Origin: Burkholderiales bacterium
Lineage (GTDB): Bacteria; Pseudomonadota; Gammaproteobacteria; Burkholderiales; Burkholderiaceae
Direction: 5' to 3'
Assembly (NCBI GenBank): GCA_903643055.1
Contig: CAHJWV010000452.1
Span: 1 to 6,624 of the forward strand
Length of the DNA: 6,624 nucleotides
Shown: piece after piece, positions 1-6,624 of the stretch
How the letters are laid out: each line of letters starts with the position of its first letter
How positions within the stretch are numbered: the first letter of the stretch is position 1
Position numbers and translations under genes: made by a program
The notes under the pieces: model-generated
Told to the model about the DNA's origin: nothing
Seen by the model: the letters and a program-made list of their open reading frames with translations, nothing else
The model's database searches: none

Positions 1-38
1 GCTTGCCTCGCCGCGTGGTCTTCGATCAGTTCGTGCAC
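1..38 (-). other. Start of the next adenylation domain (truncated by window)
   Basis: After C2 a standard C-A linker ([13 protein letters not shown] region, 39-149) leads to [12 protein letters not shown] at residues 2196-2207, which matches the N-terminal helix of NRPS adenylation domains (family form VHxLFExQVxRTP; compare [13 protein letters not shown] at the start of A1). Only about a dozen residues are inside the window, so no pocket residues are visible and the substrate cannot be predicted. Confidence 0.85.
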
Positions 39-3000
39 CGCTCGCGCGTTCGGGTAGCTCGTTGGGTTGTCGCTCCACTGCTGCAGTTGCGAGCGCTGTG
101 CATCGCTCAGCAAATCGATCTCGCCCAGGGCGGCTTGAGGCGCTTCGCTGAGCAGGGTCAATGCACGCTCGACCTGCTGCGCCAGCTCAGTCGTCGCCTC
201 GCTGCTGAAGCGATCCAGCGCGTGGCCGAAGCCGAGCAGCAAACCTTCGGCGCTCAGGTGCACGGCCAGCGTCATCGGGTAATGGGTCTCCTCGCGATGA
301 ACCACGGCGCCAAAGCGCAGGCCCGTGGCCGGCGATGAGCGCAAGGCCTCATCGACCGGGTAGTTCTCGAACACGACGATGCTGTCGAACAGCGGCTGCC
401 CGCCGTGGCCGGCCCAGCGCTGGATGTCGTACAGCGGCGTCTGTTCATGCTCGCGCGCCGCCAGGTTCTGCGCCTGCAAGGCGCGCATCCAATCGCCGAC
501 GCGCTCGGCGGCCGGCGTGGCCGCGATCACCGGCAAGGTGTTGATGAACAGGCCCAGCATCTGCTGCGCACCGGCCAATTCGGCCGGACGGCCAGCCACC
601 GTCGCGCCGAAGCAGACGGTCGCCTGCCCGGTGCGGCGCGCCAGCACCAGCGCCCACGCGGCCTGCACCAGCGTGTTGACGGTGACGCGCTCGCGCCGTG
701 CGGCCGCCTGCAAGCCTTGCAGGCGCTGCGCATCGAGCTGCAGTCGGTGCAGCCCCTGGCGGCTCGCGTTGTCTTTGGTGCGCTCTTTGGCTACGGCATT
801 TTCGCTAGCCACCTCGTTAGTGATACTGCGGTCTGATGATGCGTTATCCCGATGCGCCGGTACGAGCCGTGTCGGCGCCTCCAGCGCGGCCAGCTGGCCG
901 CGCCAGAAGGTTTCATCCTCGGCCGTCGATCGGGTCTGCAGCCATTCGATGTGGTCGCGGTAGCGGCCCGCCGGTGCGCCCAGGCTGCTTCCGCTGCCCG
1001 TGGGGTCACAAGCCGCCATCACTTCGGCCAGCATCTGCGCGGTGCTCCAGCCATCGAGCAGCAGATGGTGGCTGGTCCAGACCATCTGATGGCGCGCATC
1101 GCTGGTGCGCACCAGCGCCAGGCGCATCAGCGGCGGGCGCGTCAGGTCGAAGCCTGGCGCCAACTCTGCCGCGGCGAGCGCGGCCAGCGCCTGCGTCAGG
1201 CCGGCACGGCCGCGCCAGTCGAGCGTTTGCATCGGCAGCTCGGCACGGCGCGCGACCCATTGCAGCGGCGGCTCGGCCTCGGTCAGAAAGCCGGTGCGCA
1301 GCACGTCGTGGCGGGCCAGCACGGTTTGCCATGCGCGGCGGAAACGCGCGGGCTCGACCCCTTCGATGTCGATGCATAACTGTGTCAGGTAGGCGCTGCC
1401 GTCCGGCTGTGACAGGCTGTGGAACAGCATGCCGGCCTGCATCGGCGACAGCGGGTAGAGATCGGCCAGCGCCTGCGGCGGCACCGGCAGGCGATCGAGC
1501 GCCGACTGTGTCAGCCCGGCCAGCGGCACATCCGATGGCGTCAGGCCCGCCGCACCCGAAGTGCAATGCGCAATCACCGCTTCCAATTCGCACTGCAAAC
1601 CCTGCAGCAAGGCTTGCACTGCCTCCGGTTCATGGCGCGCGCGGCTGTAGCTCAGTATCAGTTCCAGCTCACCGCCTTGCACGCGACCATCGATCGCGAT
1701 CTCATGCAGGCGCGGCGCGGCTTCGTCCTGCCAGGCACCTGCGTGCCGTTCGGCCTGCACCCATTGCCAGGGCGCATCGCCACCCAGCAAGCCATCGAAG
1801 CTGCCGAGGTAGTTGAACACCACCGGCGAGCGCGGCTGCTGCAGTGCTGCGCGTTGCGCCGGCGTGCCGAAGTGCTTCAGCACGCCGTGGCCGAGGCCGC
1901 GGCCGGGCACCTGGCGCAGGCCTTCCTTGACCTGCTTCACGGCATCGCCCAACTCGCCCAGCGGCCGCAGCCGCACCGGGTACAGGCTGGTGAACCAGCC
2001 GACGGTGCGTGACAGATCGATGCCCGCATCGACATCTTCGCGGCCATGGCCTTCGACATCGACATCCACCTGCGGCTCGCCGGTCCAGGCGCACAGCGCG
2101 CGGCCGAGCGCGGTCAGCAGCAGGTCGTTGACCTGCGTGCGGTAAGCCGCGGGCGCGTTTTTCAGCAAGGCCTCGGTCTGCGCGCGGCCGAGCCGCCAGC
2201 TCAGTTCGGCCTGCAGGCCGGCGGTGTTGGCGCCATCCGGGTGCTGACACGGTAAGGGCAACGCGTTTGAAGACGTGTTTGAAGACGTGTTTAAAGAGAA
2301 GGCCTGCCAATGGGCCAACTCGGCGGCCCGGTCGGCCGCACCGGCCTGCAAGGACAGCGCCCAGTCTTTCAGCGAACTGGTCTTGGCCGGCAGCACGATC
2401 GCCTGGCCGGCGCAGGCTTGCGCATAGGCGGTGCCCAGGTCTTCGAGCAAAACCCGCCACGACACCCCGTCGACCACCAGATGGTGCGCGACCAGTAGCA
2501 AGCGCCACGATCCGTCGTCACCCTCCACAGCCAGCGCGCGCAGCAGCGGGCCTTGCGCCAGATCGAGGCTGCGCTGCGCGGCTTCGCACAGCGCCTGCCA
2601 TGAGCCTCTGCCGGCGCGGCGCACCCACAGCAACTCTGGCTGCTGTGCCGGGTTCAACGGCGCGTAGCGCTGGCGCCAGCGGCCCGCCTCGCCGTCACCG
2701 GCCTCGAATTCAAAGCGCAGCCACAGCGCATCGTGGTGTTCGACGATCGCCGCCAGCGCCTGCTGCAGCGGCGCCATCTGCAGCGCTTGACTGGCCTGCC
2801 CTTGCGTCTGTGTTTGCGTTTGCGTTTGCGTTTGCAACAGCACCGCCTGATTCCAGTGCGAACGGTTCCACTGCGCGCGCTGTGCAGCAGCCGGGTTCGG
2901 CAGGCTGAAGAATTCGGCCTGGATCGGCAGCAGCGGCAATTCGCCATCGACTGACACAGAAGCCCTTGGCGCCCACGCGTCTGACACAGAAAGCGAGGCC

Positions 3001-6000
3001 GCCGGTGCTGCGATCGCCGACATCACCGCCGCCAGCCGCGCCACCGTCTGCCGCTCGAACAATTGCTTCGGCGTCAGCTTACAGCCCAGGCGCCGGGCCC
3101 GCGCGACGATCTGCAGGCTCAGGATCGAATCGCCGCCCAGCTCGAAGAAATTGTCGTCGCGGCCAATGCGCTCGTGCCCCAGCACCTCGGCCCACAGCGC
3201 GGCCAGCGCGATCTCGGCGGCGCCCTGAGGAACTTGATAGGCCGAGTCGCTGCTGAACTCGGCGGCAGGCAGGGCCTTGCGATCGACCTTGCCGTTCGCA
3301 TTCAGCGGCAAGGCCTGCAGCACGACGATCGCGCTCGGCACCATGTAGTCGGGAAGCACGCGGCTCAGGCGCTCGCGCAAGGCCGATACGTCCAGGCCCT
3401 GCACCTGCGTTGCCTGCGCGGCGACATAAGCCACCAGCCGCGTGCCCCTTGGGCCTGCCTGCGCCAGCACCACCGCTTCACGCAACGCCGGCTGCGCCAG
3501 CAGCTGCGCCTCGACCTCGCCCAGCTCGATGCGGAAGCCCCGCACCTTCACTTGATGGTCGATGCGGCCGAGGTATTCGATCTGCCCGTCGGCTCGCCAG
3601 CGCACCAAGTCGCCGGTGCGGTAGAGCCGCCCGCCCTGCGCATCGAAAGGGTCGGCGACAAAGCGCTCGGCGCTCAGGCCGGGACGCTGCCAATAGCCGC
3701 GCGCCAGTTGCACCCCGCCGAGGTAGAGCTCGCCGGTCACACCTTGCGGCACAGCGTTCAAGCTGGCGTCCAGCACATAAGTCTGCGTGCGTCCGAGCGG
3801 GCGACCGATCGGCACCGTCAGCGCGCCGTCTTCACGGCAATTCCACCAGGTGACTTCGATGGCCGCTTCGGTCGGGCCGTACAGGTTCAGCAGCGAAACC
3901 GCAGGCAAAGCCTTGAAGAGCCGCGCCTGCAGCTCGGCCGGCAAGGCTTCGCCGCTGCAGACGATGCGCTGCAGGCTATCGCACTGACGTGAGTACTGTG
4001 TCATGGCCTGCGCATCGACGCTCGGTTCGCCGCGTTCGCCGTTGCCGGCTTCCAGGTCCGACAGAAAAGCCTGCAGCATCGACGGCACGAAATGGACGGT
4101 CGTGATCTGGTGCTGCGCGATCAGCTCGCGCAGGCGCGCCGGGTCGCGGTGCTCGCCGGGGCCCGACAGCACGAGCCGCGCGCCCACCGTCAGCGGCCAG
4201 AAGAATTCCCAGAACGAGATGTCAAAGCTGTACGGCGTTTTCTGCAGCACGGCATCGGCCGCGCCGAGCGGCTGGTGCTGCTGGCCCCAGCGCAGCCGGT
4301 TGCACAGCCCGCGGTGGCGATTCGCGGCGCCCTTCGGGCGGCCGGTCGAGCCGGAGGTGTAGATCACATAGACCAGGTTCTCGGCGTGCAGCGGCACTGC
4401 CGGGTTGCGCCTGGATGCAGGGGCCAGCGCTCGATCGGCCTCCAGCCTCTCGATCGCCAGCACGGTGACGCCCTCGCCCACCGGCACCCGATCGCTCAGA
4501 TGCTGTTGCACCAGCAGCAGCGCGATGCCGCTGTCTTGCAGCATGTAGGCGATGCGCTCGGCCGGGTAGTCGGGGTCGATCGGCACATAGGCGGCGCCAG
4601 CCTTGATCACACCGAGCAGCGCCACCACCATCTCGACCGAGCGCTCGGCTGCGATGCCGACCTGCATCTCCGGCCGCATGCCGCGGGCGATCAGCTGATG
4701 GGCGAGCTGGTTGGCGCGCTCATTCAGCTCGCGGTAGCTCAAAACCATGCTGCCAAAACCCAGTGCCGGCGCATCGGGCGTGCGCTGAACCTGGCGCTCG
4801 AACAGACCGTGCACGGTATCGACTGTGTCAGCGTCCCGGGCGTCGGCCTCATCGGAGCGGCTCCAGCCGAGCAGCTCGGCGCGCTCGCTGTCATCGAGCA
4901 GATCGATGTCGCCGAGCGTCGTCGGCGCCTTCCGATCCGCCGCATCCACTGCATCCGTCAGAAGGGTCAGGTCGGCCAGCGCCTGCAGCACGCGCAGGTA
5001 GCGCCGGCCCAGCCGCTCGATGCTCGCCGGCTCGAACAGCTCGGCCGCATGGATCAGGTGGATCGACACGCCATCGCGGTGCTCGCGGGCCTCGACCGAC
5101 AGCTCGAACTGGGCTGCGCGGTTGTCCAGCACCTGCGCGCGCACGCTCAAGCCCGGCACCGCGTCAAAGGCATGCGTGTCTTCCTGCAGATGGTTGAACA
5201 GCACCTGGAACAGCGGGCTGTGGCTCAGGCTGCGCTCGGGCTGCAGCGCATCGACCAGTTGTTCAAACGGCAGGTCCTGATGCGCCTGCGCATCGAGCGC
5301 GGCTTCGCGCACCTGCTGCAGCACCTGCGTCAGCGGCAGGCGGTCGGGCAGCACGGCGCGAATCACTTGCGTGTTGACGAAGAAGCCGATCAGGCCTTCG
5401 GTTTGCAGCCGGTGGCGGTTGGCGATCGGCACGCCGACGCGGATGTCGTTTTGGCCGGTGCAGCGCTGCAGCAGCACTTGCAGGCCGGCCAGCAGCACCA
5501 TGAACAAGGTCGCGCCTTGCGCCTGGGCCTGCGCACGCAACCCGGCGAGCAGCTCGGCCGGTAGCTCGAAGCGGTGATGGCGCGCGCTGTAGCGGGCCAC
5601 CGGCGCACGCGGGTGATCGGTCGGCAAGGCCAGCACCGGCGCGGCTTCGTCGCCGGCCAGTTGGGCGCGCCAATAGGCGAGCTGATGTTCGCCTTCGCTG
5701 CGGGCTGCGTCGCCCTCAGCGCGGGCCTTGGCCAACCACGCGCGCTGCCACGCGGCATGGTCGGCATATTGGATCGGCAGCGCCGGCAGCAGTGCGCTGG
5801 CGGCCTTCAGATCACTACCGCGCTGCAGCGCCGCATAAACCGTCAGCAGCTCGTTGACCAGCACCTGCATCGACGCGCCATCGGACACGATGTGGTGCAT
5901 CACGACAATCAGGCGATGCGTGTTCACGCCGGCCGCGATCAGGCCGACACGCAGCAAGGGGCCATGCGTCAGATCGAACGGGCGCTCGTTGATGCGGGCC

Positions 6001-6624
6001 ACCTGTTGCGCGACGCCCGTTTCCAGATCGAGGGCCGCATCCAGCTCGGCCTCGCTCCATTCATAACCCGCTGCGGGATCGGAAGCCGGCCGGATGACCT
6101 GCTCGGCCGAGCCCTCGTCGGCCGCGCGGAACACCGTGCGCAGCGATTCATGGCGTGCCACCAGCGCATCGAAGGCATGGCGCAACAGCGGCACCTGCAG
6201 CGGGCCGTTCAAATGCAGCATGCCGGCCACGTGATAGGCGGTGTCTTGCGGCTCCATCTGCCACAGAAACCACTGGCGCTGCTGGGCATGCGACAAGGGC
6301 AAGGCCAGCGCCTCGCCATCGCGCGGCGTGGCCGAGAAACCGGCGATCGAATTCACTTTCGGCGCCTGGGCCGATGCCGACATTCGCTGTTGCTGGATCT
6401 GCCGCGCCATGTCGCCCAGGCGCGGCGCCTCGAACAACACCCGCGGCGCAAGCTCGATGCCCCAGCGCTCGGCAATGCGCGAGGCCAGTTGCACCGCGGC
6501 GAGCGAGTTGCCGCCCTGCGCGAAGAAATGCGTCTCGCGGCCGAGGGGGCTGCCGTCACGCACGCGCAGCACCTGGCGCCACAAGGCGGCCAGTCCGGCC
6601 TCGAACAAGTCATCGCCGTGAGCT
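1..6624 (-). CDS. Non-ribosomal peptide synthetase, internal fragment (PCP-C-A(Ser)-PCP-E-C-[A])
   Basis: This is a multimodular NRPS, a cytoplasmic assembly-line enzyme that builds a peptide on phosphopantetheine arms. The minus frame stays open for all 2207 codons, and no start or stop is present, so both ends continue outside the window. Domains in order: PCP0 (residues ~1-76), C1 (~107-555), A1 (~604-1120), PCP1 (~1134-1201), E1 (~1229-1687), C2 (~1723-2158), and the start of the next A domain (~2196-2207). Catalytic motifs are present in each: HHIVSDG at 243, YTSGSTG at 755, LGGDS ending at 1166, HHLVVDG at 1380, EGHGRE at 1524, HHLLLDG at 1852. The architecture predicts incorporation of one D-Ser between two unknown residues. 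Whether a thioesterase, loading module or partner protein exists cannot be seen. No frameshift was found. Several loops carry A/T-richer repeat patches. The final product cannot be named from this piece. Confidence 0.97.
150..1457 (-). other. Condensation domain C2, expected DCL type
   Basis: C2 joins the chain ending in D-Ser to the amino acid of the next module. It starts with [15 protein letters not shown] (1723-1737), the opening typical of C domains that follow an E domain and distinct from the C1 opening. The catalytic motif is HHLLLDGWS at 1852-1860, with His1853 and Asp1857. Downstream are GRPAELAG (~2011-2018), [11 protein letters not shown] (~2022-2032), and [13 protein letters not shown] near 2080-2090, all standard. 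The preceding linker ([19 protein letters not shown] region, ~1695-1712) is the usual E-to-C connector. A hydrophilic stretch of about 29 residues (1926-1954), rich in Asn, Ser, Glu and Lys, sits in the variable connection between the two lobes and is longer and less GC-rich than expected. The domain looks complete. Confidence 0.93.
2265..2292. repeat. 12-bp tandem repeat, coding Asn-Thr-Ser-Ser
   Basis: GTTTGAAGACGT occurs at 2265-2276 and again at 2277-2288, followed by four bases of a third copy (2289-2292). On the coding strand this gives NTSSNTSSN (residues 1445-1453) in E1, in a loop between the HWQAFSL helix end and [11 protein letters not shown]. Two of the only three TTA leucine codons in the window lie on either side (2253 and 2292). 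The in-frame unit suggests local slippage duplication. Confidence 0.93.
2802..2831. repeat. Hexanucleotide tandem repeat TTGCGT, coding (Thr-Gln)5
   Basis: There are five contiguous 6-bp units on the plus strand: four are TTGCGT and one (2808-2813) is CTGTGT. They are followed by TTGCAA. On the coding strand they give alternating Thr-Gln, residues 1265-1274, in an E1 loop just after HWNQAVLL. The unit length is a multiple of three, so a change in copy number would lengthen or shorten the loop without breaking the frame. The Gln codons are mostly CAA, although CAG dominates elsewhere in the gene. Confidence 0.95.
2951..2992. repeat. Direct repeat CTGACACAGA in the PCP1-E1 linker
   Basis: The 10-mer CTGACACAGA occurs at 2951-2960 and 2981-2990, 30 bp apart and in the same codon phase. 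It codes for the SVS in ASVSVDG and in LSVSDA within the flexible linker. Both copies contain the octamer TGACACAG that recurs elsewhere in the window. Confidence 0.85.
3021..3224 (-). other. Peptidyl carrier domain PCP1 of the serine module
   Basis: PCP1 carries the Ser-extended chain between C1, E1 and C2. The phosphopantetheine serine is Ser1166 in the motif [16 protein letters not shown] (residues 1156-1171). The GGDS form, rather than GGHS, is the variant known for carriers that sit in front of epimerization domains, and here an E domain does follow. Helix 1 ([10 protein letters not shown], ~1139-1148) and the helix-3 region ([16 protein letters not shown], ~1184-1199) are complete. After it comes a 27-residue Ala/Ser/Val-rich linker (2940-3020) that contains a short direct repeat. 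Confidence 0.95.
3264..4814 (-). other. Adenylation domain A1, predicted L-serine specific
   Basis: A1 activates an amino acid with ATP and loads it onto PCP1. Core motifs in order: A3 [11 protein letters not shown] (755-765), A4 FDISFWEFF (800-808), A5 NLYGPTE (913-919), A6 GELYLGG (964-970), A7 YRTGD (1001-1005), A8 [13 protein letters not shown] (1019-1031), A10 NGKVDRKAL with the catalytic Lys at 1112. The ten pocket positions in GrsA numbering (235, 236, 239, 278, 299, 301, 322, 330, 331, 517) read D I W H V S L I E K. From memory, serine domains read about DVWHLSLIDK, and EntF shares the flanking HFVPSML and NLYGPTEAA contexts, so serine is well supported. The changes at 236 and 299 are conservative; Glu replaces Asp at 331. 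Compared with my recollection of EntF, about 15 extra residues lie between SMLQAF and CSGEAL (residues ~853-888). Confidence 0.93.
4959..6305 (-). other. Condensation domain C1, LCL type
   Basis: C1 forms the peptide bond between the chain on PCP0 and the Ser on PCP1. It opens with the C1 core motif [14 protein letters not shown] (residues 109-122), typical of LCL domains. The catalytic HHxxxDG motif is HHIVSDG at 243-249, with the general-base His at 244 and the structural Asp at 248. Later motifs are present: the AYWRAQLAG segment near 320-328, GVPIANRHR near 398-406, and [11 protein letters not shown] near 411-421. The position after DG is Ala, where Trp is common in this family; the rest looks intact, so activity is expected. 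The LCL assignment fits the absence of an E domain between PCP0 and C1. A longer than usual, variable linker (about 555-603) joins it to A1. Confidence 0.93.
6396..6624 (-). other. Peptidyl carrier domain PCP0 (end of preceding module)
   Basis: This thiolation domain carries the chain made by the previous module. The 4'-phosphopantetheine attachment site is Ser40, in the motif [15 protein letters not shown] (residues 31-45). Helix-1 residues before it (AALWRQVL, 12-19) and the downstream [14 protein letters not shown] segment (62-75) match the family, so the domain is nearly complete and only a few linker residues are cut off at the window edge. The residue before the serine is Asn, where His is most common in carriers serving LCL condensation domains and Asp in carriers preceding epimerization domains. 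No E domain follows, so the attached residue X is expected to be L-configured or glycine. The identity of X is unknown because its adenylation domain lies outside the window. Confidence 0.93.

Larger units (their letters stand above)
1563..2939 (-). other. Epimerization domain E1
   Basis: E1 inverts the alpha-carbon of the PCP1-bound aminoacyl residue, giving an L/D equilibrium from which the downstream DCL domain takes the D form. E motifs in order: E1 [11 protein letters not shown] (1229-1239) and HWNQAVLL (~1255-1262); E2 [17 protein letters not shown] (1380-1396), with the catalytic His pair and Asp1385; E4 EGHGRE (1524-1529), whose Glu is the second conserved acid-base residue; E5 [13 protein letters not shown] (1538-1550); E6 [10 protein letters not shown] (~1573-1582); E7 FNYLG (1603-1607). 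The VSWR continuation after HHxxxDG separates it from ordinary C domains. All residues I know to matter are present, so it should be active. In E6, His stands where Tyr is usual. Two loops carry short-repeat insertions: (Thr-Gln)5 at 1265-1274 and Asn-Thr-Ser-Ser repeats at 1445-1453. Confidence 0.95.

Noticed and set aside
762..848. Possible small mobile element in C2
   Set aside because: The patch is under 100 bp, has no inverted ends or target-site duplication that I can see, and keeps the frame open.
836..1816. Open reading frame of 326 codons on the plus strand
   Set aside because: It is antisense to C2 and the end of E1, and its product is Arg/Ala/Pro-rich low-complexity sequence. No family motif or plausible ribosome binding site supports it.
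2265..2292. Possible CRISPR-like or regulatory repeat
   Set aside because: The units are 12 bp, contiguous without spacers, and in frame inside a domain, which fits coding slippage better than a CRISPR array or operator.
1702..2508. Open frame of 268 codons on the minus strand, out of phase with the NRPS
   Set aside because: It overlaps E1 in a different phase and gives Arg/Ala/Gly-rich sequence without motifs, while the in-phase frame carries the E-domain motifs.
3063..3992. Open reading frame of 309 codons on the plus strand
   Set aside because: It is antisense to A1 and PCP1 and has no independent support.
4092..5564. Open reading frame of 490 codons on the plus strand with an ATG
   Set aside because: It lies antisense to C1 and A1, whose catalytic motifs read perfectly on the minus strand. 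Its predicted protein is rich in Gln, Arg, His and Ala with no recognisable domain, as expected for a frame opposite a GC-rich gene.
1..6624. Promoter, terminator, tRNA or riboswitch
   Set aside because: All of the window is coding on the minus strand. I saw no tRNA cloverleaf or hairpin with T-run, and any promoter-like word would lie inside the gene without support.

Overview
The window is one uninterrupted coding stretch on the minus strand. Read in the frame whose codons begin (in plus coordinates) at multiples of three, it runs 2207 complete codons from 6623 down to 3 with no stop. It is an internal piece of a very large modular non-ribosomal peptide synthetase (NRPS); neither the start codon nor the stop codon lies in the window. 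I translated every codon by hand, and NRPS core motifs occur in the expected order in this single frame. Residue numbers below count from residue 1 at 6621-6623; residue n occupies plus positions 6624-3n to 6626-3n.

Layout in the direction of synthesis (right to left on the map): peptidyl carrier domain PCP0, closing the preceding module (6396-6624); condensation domain C1, LCL type (about 4959-6305); adenylation domain A1, predicted serine (about 3264-4814); carrier PCP1 with a GGDS motif (3021-3224); epimerization domain E1 (about 1563-2939); condensation domain C2, expected DCL type because it follows E1 (about 150-1457); and the first few residues of the next adenylation domain (1-38). 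One complete module, C-A(Ser)-PCP-E, is therefore present, flanked by parts of two others. The inferred job is to take a peptidyl chain from PCP0, add L-Ser, epimerize it to D-Ser on PCP1, and pass it through C2 to the next amino acid: ...X-(D-Ser)-Y....

The DNA is very GC-rich with strong G/C preference at third codon positions. The proteins resemble NRPSs of high-GC Proteobacteria; a Burkholderiales-type host is my best guess, held with low confidence because only one gene is visible. There is no intergenic DNA, promoter, terminator, RNA gene, mobile element or CRISPR array. The sizeable open frames on the plus strand and in other minus frames are by-products of the GC-rich composition.

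Beyond the standard domains, several loops and linkers hold short stretches with more A/T-rich codons and small repeats: a hexanucleotide repeat coding (Thr-Gln)5, a 12-bp repeat coding Asn-Thr-Ser-Ser twice, a hydrophilic insert in C2, and six copies of the octamer CTGTGTCA/TGACACAG read in more than one frame. These are the least ordinary parts of the window. I found no evidence of a new type of biological system; this is a recognisable NRPS with unusual low-complexity patches.
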